From an uncultured Lachnospiraceae bacterium (lineage in GTDB: Bacteria > Bacillota > Clostridia > Lachnospirales > Lachnospiraceae), in assembly GCA_946615865.1 (NCBI GenBank), contig CAMOIJ010000001.1, positions 99,640 through 153,806 on the forward strand: a DNA stretch of 54,167 nt, in the 5' to 3' direction. Below are positions 32,089 to 39,861 of the stretch, piece by piece. Under the pieces are notes generated by a model, which was not told the origin of the DNA, searched no databases, and saw only the letters and a program-made list of their open reading frames with translations. Numbering within the stretch: position 1 is the first letter of the stretch; each line of letters begins with the position of its first letter. The position numbers and the translations under genes are program-made.

Positions 32089-33582
32089 TTACTCCGGAAG
32101 TCTTCCGTACAGTGCCGTCAACTCCGCGATCCTTCCTGACAGTCTTCCGTTCAGGGCTTCCTTCTTCACTCTCCACTTCCAGTTCTTACCGTTTGTGGAA
32201 GGCTGGTTGATCCTGGCACTGTTATCCAGTCCCAGATAATCCTGCAGCGGAATGATACAGTAGTCCGCCACGCTGCCAAAGGCCGCTATGATCATCTTCT
32301 CCACGATTTCCTGAGGGTCCTTGGTGCGCACGTCAAAATATTCAATGACCTGCTTTCTCTCGACCGGCAGGATACTGTCGATCCAGCCCCGCAGCGTCTC
32401 ATTGTCGTGTGTGCCTGTGTAGACCACGCAGTTGTTCTTGTAGCGATAGGGCAGGTATTCCATTGCTCCTGAAGAGTCTCTGGAGTCGAACGCGAACTCC
32501 AGCACTTTCATGTTGGGGAAGCCCGTGTCGCGCACCAGCTGGCGCACAGTCTCAGTCACGTATCCAAGATCCTCCGCGATGATCGGCGTCTCTCCCAGGG
32601 CGGCCTTAATCGCATTGAAGAGATCGGTTCCGGGTCCCTTTTCCCAATGGCCCGCTGCCGCTGTATCCGACTCCGCGGGAATGGCAAAATATTCATCGAA
32701 TCCGCGGAAATGGTCGATCCTGATGACATCGTACAGCTCCTTACACTTGGCAATGCGGCGGATCCACCAGTCATAGCCGGTTTCCTTGTGCTTCGCCCAA
32801 TTATACAGAGGATTTCCCCACACCTGTCCGGTAGCGGAGAACCCGTCCGGAGGCACGCCCGCGATCATGCGGATCCTGCCCCTCTCATCCAGTTGGAAGA
32901 GCTCTCTGTGCGCCCAGAAATCCGAGCTGTCTGCGGAGACATAGATCGGAATATCTCCGATGATGGAGATTCCCTGGCCATTAGCATAGTCCCTGAGTTT
33001 TTTCCACTGCCTTGCGAATTCAAACTGAAGATACTCATAGAAGCCGATGTCGTCCTGAAGCTTTTCCGACCACTCTTTTACTGCTTCTGCTTTGTAGTCG
33101 CGGATATCCGGCTCCCAGCTGCTCAGTCCGGCTCCTGCGTGCGCTTTTTTGACCGCCATGAAGAGGGCGTAGTCATGCAGCCAGAATTCGTTGTCCTTTT
33201 GGAAATCGGCAAATTCCTGTGTATCCTTATGTCCGCTTCTGAGATATGCCTTTTTCAGAAGGTCCCAGCGGCTGTTGTAGAGCTTTCCGTAGTCCACTTC
33301 CATTCCATCGCCGAAGTCCGCCTCGTCACATTCCTTCTTTGTCAGCAGTCCCTGCGCGATCAGGTCCTCAAGGCTGATCAGATAAGGATTTCCCGCGAAT
33401 GTCGAGAAGGACTGATAAGGCGAGTCTCCATAGCCGGTAGGACCCAGCGGCAGGATCTGCCAGTAGGTCTGTCTCGCTTCCACAAGAAAATCCACAAACT
33501 TATACGCTTCCTCCGAAAAGCAGCCGATCCCGTATTTTCCGGGCAGGCTGAATATCGGAAACAGAATTCCGCTTGTACGCAT
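32089..33582 (-). CDS. malQ: 4-alpha-glucanotransferase
   Basis: 497 residues. MalQ transfers dextrin segments between maltodextrins, releasing glucose. Signatures of GH77: RTSGILFPIFSLPGKYGIG near the start, YGDSPYQSFSTFAGNPYLI, IRIDHFRGFDEYFAIPA with the catalytic Asp, IAEDLGYVT with the acid/base Glu, and TGTHDNETLRGW with the third Asp. It lies 19 nt after the YesL-like gene. Its role is to process imported maltodextrins together with MalL. Confidence 0.96.
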   Translation of the reverse strand: MRTSGILFPIFSLPGKYGIGCFSEEAYKFVDFLVEARQTYWQILPLGPTGYGDSPYQSFSTFAGNPYLISLEDLIAQGLLTKKECDEADFGDGMEVDYGKLYNSRWDLLKKAYLRSGHKDTQEFADFQKDNEFWLHDYALFMAVKKAHAGAGLSSWEPDIRDYKAEAVKEWSEKLQDDIGFYEYLQFEFARQWKKLRDYANGQGISIIGDIPIYVSADSSDFWAHRELFQLDERGRIRMIAGVPPDGFSATGQVWGNPLYNWAKHKETGYDWWIRRIAKCKELYDVIRIDHFRGFDEYFAIPAESDTAAAGHWEKGPGTDLFNAIKAALGETPIIAEDLGYVTETVRQLVRDTGFPNMKVLEFAFDSRDSSGAMEYLPYRYKNNCVVYTGTHDNETLRGWIDSILPVERKQVIEYFDVRTKDPQEIVEKMIIAAFGSVADYCIIPLQDYLGLDNSARINQPSTNGKNWKWRVKKEALNGRLSGRIAELTALYGRLPE

Positions 33583-33601
33583 AGTTCCTCCTTACTGAAA
33601 C

Positions 33602-34276
33602 TTATTCTTCATTTCCCTCTGTGTCATCCTCCGGAAGAATCCAGGGCCTGTCCTCATCCTCCCTCTTCCCGATCATCTTTTCAAATACCGGCATGTAGAG
33701 CAGCGCGCACAGATATGCCGGCAGCGAGAGTCCGAGCAGGAAAAACAGCGGCATCAGACTGGAGACATTCACGAACAGGTAAGGGATCACCACTGTGATC
33801 GCAGTCATCAGGATCGTCCGGGGCAGATACGCCGCGGCCAGGATCACCGCGTTCCTGAACACTGCGCCTGTGGAATACACGAACCTCGCTGTCAGCGGAA
33901 TCGCATACACATAAACAGCCACCACGACGAAAGCTCCCACATAGATCGGGATCAGCATCGCCCGGGGAAGGCCCAGCTGGCCGCCCGCGATGATCCTCTG
34001 ATCCGCGTACAGAAATACCGCGGCCGCCAGCAGGATCAGCCATACCGGCGTGGCATTTCTCAGGTTTTCCCTGAACCGCTTCCAGAATTCCGACACCAGG
34101 CCGCCGCCCCTCTCCTCCATCATCTCCATGATCACATAGTGCATAGCCGCGAGAGACGCGCCTGCCGTCACTATCGGAATACAGAAGATCACTGTCAAAA
34201 TATTGAGAAACACCAGCGTGCTCAGGTCGCTGATCGCGCGCATCACCGGTCCTTCCTGTCCAAACAGATTCCTCAT
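33602..34276 (-). CDS. YesL-like DUF624 membrane protein
   Basis: 224 residues from the ATG at 34276 (AAAGGAC upstream); an in-frame extension reaches 34381 but its residues are not typical of the family. About five membrane segments and the DUF624 opening F-x-x-x-G-P-V-M-R-A-I-S-D-L with CIPIVTAGASLAAMHY. These proteins accompany carbohydrate ABC transporters in Firmicutes, perhaps as accessory subunits; function unproven. It is separated from malG-like by a terminator hairpin and is 19 nt before malQ. Confidence 0.88.
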   Translation of the reverse strand: MRNLFGQEGPVMRAISDLSTLVFLNILTVIFCIPIVTAGASLAAMHYVIMEMMEERGGGLVSEFWKRFRENLRNATPVWLILLAAAVFLYADQRIIAGGQLGLPRAMLIPIYVGAFVVVAVYVYAIPLTARFVYSTGAVFRNAVILAAAYLPRTILMTAITVVIPYLFVNVSSLMPLFFLLGLSLPAYLCALLYMPVFEKMIGKREDEDRPWILPEDDTEGNEE

Positions 34277-34331
34277 ATGTCCTTTAACCTTACTATCACA
34301 ATATTTTACCCCTGCGACAGGGGCTCTTTCT

Positions 34332-34370
34332 AAAAAAGAGGCTGCACCCTGTTTCGGCACAGCCTCTTTC
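34332..34370 (-). terminator. Terminator between MalG-like permease and YesL-like gene
   Basis: Stem AAAGAGGCTG/CAGCCTCTTT; leftward it is followed by T6. It may reduce read-through into yesL-malQ-malL. Confidence 0.85.
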
Positions 34371-34415
34371 AGCCATTTCAATGAATTATCATATCCGGTA
34401 TAGGCGAGACAGGCA

Positions 34416-35288
34416 TCAGCCCTTGACCGCGCCTTCGACCATGCCGTTCATGATCTGCTTCTGCCCGATCAGGAAGACGACAACCATGGGGATGATCGCC
34501 AAAAGGGCTGCCGTCAGGATCAGATCCCACTGTTTGACGTAGGAGCCGACGAAGGCCTGCACTGCCACGGGAAGGGTCTTGACCTTGCCGTTCTGGCCCA
34601 GCATCAGCGAAGGAAGCAGATAGTCGTTCCAGATCCACATACCGTTCAGGATCGTGACTGTCGTGATGACGGGGGTCAGCAGCGGAAGGATGATCTTGAA
34701 GAATGTGCCTTCCGGTGAGCATCCGTCGATCGCTGCCGCTTCTTCAAGGTCATAAGGCACGCCCTTGATGAAACCGGTCAGGATGAATACAGTCATGGCT
34801 CCGCCGAATCCGCAGTATGCGAATACGATGCCGGGGATCGACTGCAGCATGCTGATGCCGATGAACTTGCCGACATCACGGAATGTGGAGATCAGGGGCA
34901 GCATGACGACCTGGAAGGGGATGATCATGGACGCGATGAATACCATGTAGATCACAGTGGCCCAGGTGGTCTTGTTGTTGCGGCTGATGACCCATGCGGC
35001 CATGGCGCCGAGAACTGCCAGCAGCACCAGCGAGATGATCGTGATGACCGCACTTGTCCCGAAAGCATACCAGAACTGGAAGTTCGAGTTGTTGATAACA
35101 GCGTTCAGGTTCTTGATCAGCTGTCCGAAGGACGCTCCCTTAAACGCTACGGGGCTCTCAACGATGGAGGCCTGCGCTTTGAAGGAGTTGAGCACTACCA
35201 GGAAGAACGGGAACAGGACGTACAGGGCGATCAGGATACCGACGCCTGTCAGAATATAGGATTTTGTTCTTTTTTCCTTTCCTACCAT
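34416..35288 (-). CDS. Sugar ABC transporter permease, MalG type
   Basis: 290 residues with six membrane segments and the EAA loop YDLEEAAAIDGCSPEGTFFK that contacts the ATPase. It shares one nucleotide with the stop of the MalF-like gene (TAATG), so the two permeases are coupled. With the MalF-like partner it forms the channel of a maltodextrin-type importer. No ATPase gene is present here; a shared MsmX-type ATPase elsewhere is the usual Firmicutes solution and is assumed. Confidence 0.93.
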   Translation of the reverse strand: MVGKEKRTKSYILTGVGILIALYVLFPFFLVVLNSFKAQASIVESPVAFKGASFGQLIKNLNAVINNSNFQFWYAFGTSAVITIISLVLLAVLGAMAAWVISRNNKTTWATVIYMVFIASMIIPFQVVMLPLISTFRDVGKFIGISMLQSIPGIVFAYCGFGGAMTVFILTGFIKGVPYDLEEAAAIDGCSPEGTFFKIILPLLTPVITTVTILNGMWIWNDYLLPSLMLGQNGKVKTLPVAVQAFVGSYVKQWDLILTAALLAIIPMVVVFLIGQKQIMNGMVEGAVKG

Positions 35289-36337
35289 TACAGTTCCACC
35301 TCCTTCGAGTTAGAGATACGCACCTGGACGAGGGATACGCATGCCAGGATGATGAAGAAAAGCACTGCCTTGGCCTGACCGAGGGAGTAGTTGTTCTTGG
35401 ATACTGCCGTGTTGTAGATGTTCAGGGCGAGCATCTGGGTACCGTTGGTCAGGTACGCGCCCATGAAGTTCGGAACAGATCCGGTACCGCCGGTCAACGC
35501 CAGGTTGACATCGAACTGCTTGAATGCGCTTGTCAGTGTCAGGAATGTGCAGATCGTGATCGTGGACGCGATCATCGGGATCTTGATCTGGAACAGTGTC
35601 TGCTTGGCGTCCGCGCCGTCGATGGAAGCTGCCTCCAGAACATCCTTGGGGACCTGGGTAAGTCCGGTGATGTAGATCAGCATGATATAACCGGCGTACT
35701 GCCAGACATAGACGATGACGATGGCGAGCATCGCGGTCTTGGTCTGGACCAGCCAGGAAATCTTCGTGATATTGATCAGAACGTTGTTGAATACGAACTG
35801 CCAGATGTAACCCAGGACGATACCGCCGATCAGGTTGGGCAGGAAGTAAGCCGCTCTGAAGAATCCGTCGCCCTTAAGTCCGGACGTGCACAGCAGCGCC
35901 AGGAGAAAAGCGACAAGGTTGACAAGGACCATGTTGATGACAACGAATACGAAGGTCATCAGTACGGACCAGATAAAAGCGGGGTCCTTGAACATGGCCG
36001 CGTAGTTCGCAAGCCCTACGAACTTTGTGAACTGAATTCCCGTCCAGTCCGTCATGGAATAGAAAATACCAAGGACCAGCGGGATGATGACTGTGACGAC
36101 AAAAGCGAAGAGAAGCGGGAACAGGAAGATGACATAGACGATCTTTCTGTGGTGCTTCAGAGTCGGAAACAGGTACACGCCAAGCGCGAAAACCAGTACG
36201 CCGATAACCAGCATCGGGCCCCTGAAGGATGCCTTGTTTCCCATGAAATCGAGTGCAAGTGCAGCAATCGTCATGATTGCGCCGGCCGCCATGAGGATCA
36301 TCGAAAGACCCTTGGAGCCTGCGGTGTTCGTTTTCAT
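35288..36337 (-). CDS. Sugar ABC transporter permease, MalF type
   Basis: 349 residues. Three N-terminal membrane segments precede the transporter core, which carries the EAA loop DVLEAASIDGADAKQTLFQI. The gene starts 111 nt after the binding-protein stop, beyond a GC-rich hairpin, and overlaps the MalG-like gene by one nucleotide. Size and order (binding protein, F, G) match maltose/maltodextrin systems such as MdxEFG. Confidence 0.93.
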   Translation of the reverse strand: MKTNTAGSKGLSMILMAAGAIMTIAALALDFMGNKASFRGPMLVIGVLVFALGVYLFPTLKHHRKIVYVIFLFPLLFAFVVTVIIPLVLGIFYSMTDWTGIQFTKFVGLANYAAMFKDPAFIWSVLMTFVFVVINMVLVNLVAFLLALLCTSGLKGDGFFRAAYFLPNLIGGIVLGYIWQFVFNNVLINITKISWLVQTKTAMLAIVIVYVWQYAGYIMLIYITGLTQVPKDVLEAASIDGADAKQTLFQIKIPMIASTITICTFLTLTSAFKQFDVNLALTGGTGSVPNFMGAYLTNGTQMLALNIYNTAVSKNNYSLGQAKAVLFFIILACVSLVQVRISNSKEVEL

Positions 36338-36366
36338 AAAGTGATTCCCCCTATAAATAGCAATAT

Positions 36367-36391
36367 AGGGGCGGCGACAGGCGCCGCCCCT
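36367..36391 (-). terminator. Intercistronic hairpin between binding protein and MalF-like gene
   Basis: Perfect 10-bp stem AGGGGCGGCG/CGCCGCCCCT with loop ACAG. It lacks a U-run, so it more likely stabilises or attenuates the transcript to favour the binding protein, as in other sugar operons. Confidence 0.7.
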
Positions 36392-36448
36392 GCTTGTTCA
36401 ACGTTTCCTGCCATGCAGAACTGTCGTCTGCGGGGTCAGATCATACAA

Positions 36449-37792
36449 TTACTGTGCGTAGTAAGCTGCGATCTGCTGGGAAACAACCTGTGTGAAGGTA
36501 GCTGCATCCGGGATGCTGCCCAGAGCGTAGTCAAGATAAAGCTGGCCGAGGACGTTCTGGTCCAGGGAAGCCTTGTTCTTGAGCCAGTGCCAGGAAGAGG
36601 TCTTGCCTGCTGCCGTGTAATCTGTGATGGTCTGTGCGAAAGGATCGTTCGCAACATACTTGCAGCTCTTGAAGGGGCTGATGAAACCGGCATCTTCTAC
36701 AAGGAACTTCTGGCCTGCGTCGCCTGCGAGCCATGTAAGGAAGTCCTTAGCCTTCTGTGTGTTGTCGTTCTCGAATACTGCCCACCAGGAAGGGGAGTTG
36801 GTCAGGATGGTGTCGATGCCTTCGTCGAATGCGTAAGGGATCATACCAACCTTGAAGTTGCCTGCTGCCGCATACTGCTCAGCGTCGTCGCTGGTCATTG
36901 TAGCGCCGATCCAGGAACCCTGGGTCACGAACGCGTACTTGCCGGACGCGAAGCCGAGGATCTGCTGGTCATATGTTCCGGAAGTAAGAAGAGCGGGATC
37001 GGAATACTGGTTGAACAGAGCGATCATCTCAGCATATTTCTGGAAACGTGCTTCATCGATCTTGCCTTCGGCGAGCAGGTCGCTGTATGTGGTGTCGTCT
37101 CTGGAGAGACCTGCATCAAGGTAGTTTGCAAAGCTGTGGGAGCCAGTGGACCAGTACAGATCCTTCGCCTCGCAGCACCAGCCGATAACTGCCGTAAGTC
37201 CGAGCTCATCCTTCTTGGCATCAAGAGTCTCGAAAGCTGCCTTCATGCTCTCGGGGCCTGTGATGGAAGCGGGATCGATGCCGGCTTTCTCGAGGATATC
37301 AGCATTGTAAGCAAGGCCGATGGCTTCTGTTGTGTAAGGGAAGCCGATGATCTTGCCGTCTGCATCCTTATAGCCTGCATCTGTGTCAGCTGCCCAGGGC
37401 TCATTACTCAGGTCAGCAAGCTTGCCGGTCCAGTTGCCGAAGTCCGCGTCGGAACCGCAAACAAAGATGTCGGGCATGTTGTCAGCCTGGAAATAGCCCT
37501 TGAGGGTATCCTGGATGTTAACGCCGCCGCCCATGGACTCGATCGCCACGGTAACGCCGGTCTCGGCCTTGTAAGCCTCAGCTGCTGCCTTCAGAGCTGC
37601 ATCAACTTCGATCTTGCCGTTGACAAGACGGATGTCGCCTTCGCTGGAAGCTGCGGGAGCTGCTGCTTCTTCAGTCTTCTCCGCATCACCGGCTGCTGCA
37701 TCACTGCTGGCGGATGAGCTGCCGCCGCCGCATGCCATGAGCCCCATTGCCATTGCGGCAACAAGTACCAATGCTAAGAGTTTCTTTTTCAT
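36449..37792 (-). CDS. Sugar ABC transporter substrate-binding lipoprotein (MalE-like)
   Basis: 447 residues. Lipobox MGLMAC with Cys21, a Ser/Ala/Glu-rich linker to about 50, then a cluster B extracellular solute-binding domain (AAEAYKAETGVTVAIESM, YFQADNMPDIFVCG, and the conserved AKDFLTWLAGDAGQKF near 355). Gene order with MalF/G, MalQ and MalL makes maltodextrin the likely ligand; the protein itself is too divergent to prove that by eye. First gene of the operon, with GGAGG ribosome site and a LacI-type operator at its promoter. Confidence 0.9.
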   Translation of the reverse strand: MKKKLLALVLVAAMAMGLMACGGGSSSASSDAAAGDAEKTEEAAAPAASSEGDIRLVNGKIEVDAALKAAAEAYKAETGVTVAIESMGGGVNIQDTLKGYFQADNMPDIFVCGSDADFGNWTGKLADLSNEPWAADTDAGYKDADGKIIGFPYTTEAIGLAYNADILEKAGIDPASITGPESMKAAFETLDAKKDELGLTAVIGWCCEAKDLYWSTGSHSFANYLDAGLSRDDTTYSDLLAEGKIDEARFQKYAEMIALFNQYSDPALLTSGTYDQQILGFASGKYAFVTQGSWIGATMTSDDAEQYAAAGNFKVGMIPYAFDEGIDTILTNSPSWWAVFENDNTQKAKDFLTWLAGDAGQKFLVEDAGFISPFKSCKYVANDPFAQTITDYTAAGKTSSWHWLKNKASLDQNVLGQLYLDYALGSIPDAATFTQVVSQQIAAYYAQ

Positions 37793-37847
37793 AGTTTCCT
37801 CCTTGTAAAATAAACCATTGTTTCCTGCACTTTGATCTTGCTTAGAT

Positions 37848-37863
37848 ACTTTAGCGCATAAGT
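37848..37863. promoter_or_regulatory. LacI-family operator O1
   Basis: ACTTTAGCGCATAAGT, a near-palindrome with central CG, positioned just after the -10 of the binding-protein promoter (about +4 to +19). It closely matches O2 at 38008-38023. Confidence 0.75.
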
Positions 37864-37873
37864 TTACACTAGA

Positions 37874-37901
37874 ATTGTATCATTTCCGCCGTATTTGACA
37901 A
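37874..37901 (-). promoter_or_regulatory. Promoter of the maltodextrin-type operon
   Basis: On the reverse strand TTGTCA (37896-37901) and TACAAT (37874-37879), 16-nt spacer, upstream of the binding-protein start and directly before operator O1. Confidence 0.7.
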
Positions 37902-38007
37902 GTAATTTTTATTACATATGGCAAAAAATCATTATTTCCACTTATTTTCGTCATTTTCCACAATCATTTTTGTGATTCCCGTGCGGCAGCCGTCCTCAAA
38001 TCAATTC

Positions 38008-38023
38008 ACTAAAGCGTTTAAGT
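38008..38023. promoter_or_regulatory. LacI-family operator O2
   Basis: ACTAAAGCGTTTAAGT, the second copy of the operator, 160 nt from O1, near the end of the regulator gene. Two sites at this spacing could be looped by a tetramer or serve as auxiliary site. Confidence 0.65.
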
Positions 38024-38040
38024 CAGAGGCTTATCGCACA

Positions 38041-38069
38041 AAAAAGACTGCTGCGTCAGCAGCAGTCTT
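38041..38069 (-). terminator. Terminator after the LacI-family regulator gene
   Basis: Stem AAGACTGCTGC/GCAGCAGTCTT around GTCA; leftward followed by T6, 5 nt past the stop. Confidence 0.92.
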
Positions 38070-38073
38070 CCTG

Positions 38074-39099
38074 TTATTCGATCCTGCGCACACTGTCTCT
38101 GATCACAAGGCGGGTCTCGAGCCGGATCTTCTTTGAAACCGGTCCCCTGCCCGTGATCATGCCGACCAGCGTCTCCACCGCCACGCGCCCTTTTTCGTCC
38201 GCGTCCTGGTGGACCGTTGTGAGTCTGGGCGTGCATATCCTGGCATAGAGATTGTCATCAAATCCGATGATGGATATATCCTCCGGGATCCTGAAGCCCC
38301 TCTCCTTGAGGGCCGCCATCATGACCGCGGCATAGACGTCCGAGCAGCAAAACAGCGCCGTATAATCTTTTGCTTTTTTGCACAGCTTCTCAGCATTTTT
38401 ATTTGCGAATTCTTCACCCGGTTTTAAAAAGAAGAAATTCTTATCGCTGTATTCGATTCCGGCTTCCGCCAGAGCCCTGCGGTAGCCCCAGAATCTCTGC
38501 TCGTCCACGCCGACCCGGTTGTCGGTAACAAAACCGATCTTCCTGTGTCCGTTGCTGATCAGATACTGTACCGCATCATACGTGCCTTTCTCATCATCAA
38601 GTCCTACATTGACAAAATCATCGTTATTCTTCGAACTGTAGGTATCGATGCAGACGATGGGCTTATGATATTTTGCCGCCACCCGGTTTCCGTCGTCATC
38701 CATCATCGAGAACAGGATCAGCCCGTCCACGTTCCAGATGGAGATATGCTGGATGATCTCCGCTATGTCGTCGGAAATATAGAGCATCATATAATAGCCC
38801 GCCTCCCGGACTGCCTTCTCGATGCCTCCGATCATATCCGCCACAAAAGGGTCGCTGAGAATATTGCTGCTGTGCCAGAGGCGGAAATCCAGTGATTTGA
38901 GGACCACCCCTATGATCTTGGACTGTCCCTGCGCAAGATTTCGCGCGTTGATATTGGGGACATATTCCACTTCCTCGAGGAACTTCTGGACGCGCTCGAT
39001 CGTCTCCGCGGAGACCTCCCTGGTCTTGCCGTGAATAACATTCGACACGGTCGTTGTACTCAGGCCCAGCCTCGACGCGATTTCTTTGATTGTGATCAT
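38074..39099 (-). CDS. LacI-family transcriptional regulator
   Basis: 341 residues. N-terminal LacI HTH (ITIKEIASRLGLSTTTVSNV) with hinge helix NARNLAQGQS, then a periplasmic-binding-like effector domain from about 62 (IIGVVLKSL to the C-terminus). It lies directly upstream of the maltodextrin operon on the same strand, and matching CG-centred palindromes flank that operon's promoter, so it is the likely repressor. Effector presumably maltose or a derivative, by analogy. Confidence 0.93.
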   Translation of the reverse strand: MITIKEIASRLGLSTTTVSNVIHGKTREVSAETIERVQKFLEEVEYVPNINARNLAQGQSKIIGVVLKSLDFRLWHSSNILSDPFVADMIGGIEKAVREAGYYMMLYISDDIAEIIQHISIWNVDGLILFSMMDDDGNRVAAKYHKPIVCIDTYSSKNNDDFVNVGLDDEKGTYDAVQYLISNGHRKIGFVTDNRVGVDEQRFWGYRRALAEAGIEYSDKNFFFLKPGEEFANKNAEKLCKKAKDYTALFCCSDVYAAVMMAALKERGFRIPEDISIIGFDDNLYARICTPRLTTVHQDADEKGRVAVETLVGMITGRGPVSKKIRLETRLVIRDSVRRIE

Positions 39100-39265
39100 T
39101 TCAAACCCCTCCCGGAGAGTATCCCGTTTTCTCCGTATACATTATAGCAAACGAAAAACAGATTCCATCTGTTTTTCTTGTTATTTTCCTGCGCTTGTGT
39201 TAATTTACAATATCGTAGAAAAAGAAGTTCATTAGTCATCATGAAAGAAGGTTTTACAACACATT

Positions 39266-39772
39266 ATGAGCAAAATATCAAAGGAAACCGCTTATATCAC
39301 CCAGGCGGCCCTCATCGCCGCGCTTTATACAGTCCTTACCATAATAGCAGCGGGGTTCGATCTCGCGAGCGGCGCAATACAGGTCCGCTTTTCGGAGGCT
39401 CTCACGATCATGCCTTTCTTCACTCCCGCCGCGATCCCGGGTCTGACGCTCGGCTGTCTACTCAGCAATATCCTGACCGGCTGCGCGCTGCCCGATATTA
39501 TTTTCGGCACTCTCGCGACGCTGATCGGAGCCCTGGGTTCCTACGCGCTTCGTAAAAACCGCTTCCTGTGCGCGATCCCTCCCATTGTCTCCAACATGCT
39601 GATCATCCCCTTTGTCCTGACCTACGCCTATCACATCCCCGGCGGCATTCCGCTGTTCATGCTGACTGTAGGCTTGGGCGAACTGATCTCCTGCATGGGC
39701 CTTGGCCAGCTCCTTCTGCAGGTTCTGATGCCTTTCCGCGGAAGATTCTTTGGTCCGGACAGTGTGGAATGA
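39266..39772 (+). CDS. queT: QueT-type transporter (queuosine-precursor ECF S component)
   Basis: 168 residues with five or six membrane segments and QueT wording: ITQAALIAALYTVLTIIAAG, IQVRFSEALTIMPFFTPAAI, GCLLSNILTG and DIIFGTLATLIGALGSY. QueT is the substrate-binding subunit for uptake of preQ1/preQ0-type queuosine precursors, using an ECF energising module elsewhere. The ribosome site AAGAAGG is far (about 14 nt) from the ATG. I could not find a convincing preQ1 riboswitch in the leader, where one is often present. Confidence 0.88.
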   Translation: MSKISKETAYITQAALIAALYTVLTIIAAGFDLASGAIQVRFSEALTIMPFFTPAAIPGLTLGCLLSNILTGCALPDIIFGTLATLIGALGSYALRKNRFLCAIPPIVSNMLIIPFVLTYAYHIPGGIPLFMLTVGLGELISCMGLGQLLLQVLMPFRGRFFGPDSVE

Positions 39773-39795
39773 TCCGCGCGGGCTTTTCCGCGCGC

Positions 39796-39860
39796 AAAAA
39801 AGGTGCTGTGAAGATAGATATGCGGCTGACTTCCGCTGATCTTCACAGCACCTCTTTTTT
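39796..39860. terminator. Bidirectional terminator between queT and GH3 gene
   Basis: Long stem AGGTGCTGTGAAGAT/ATCTTCACAGCACCT with A6 to the left and T6 to the right. Confidence 0.9.
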
Positions 39861-39861
39861 A

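Noticed and set aside
35264..37717. An 817-codon forward frame
   Set aside because: Antisense to the ABC permeases and binding protein; no domain visible.
39100..39265. preQ1 riboswitch before queT
   Set aside because: The leader has a perfect A/T-rich hairpin (GAAAAACAGA/TCTGTTTTTC) but no recognisable preQ1 aptamer core.
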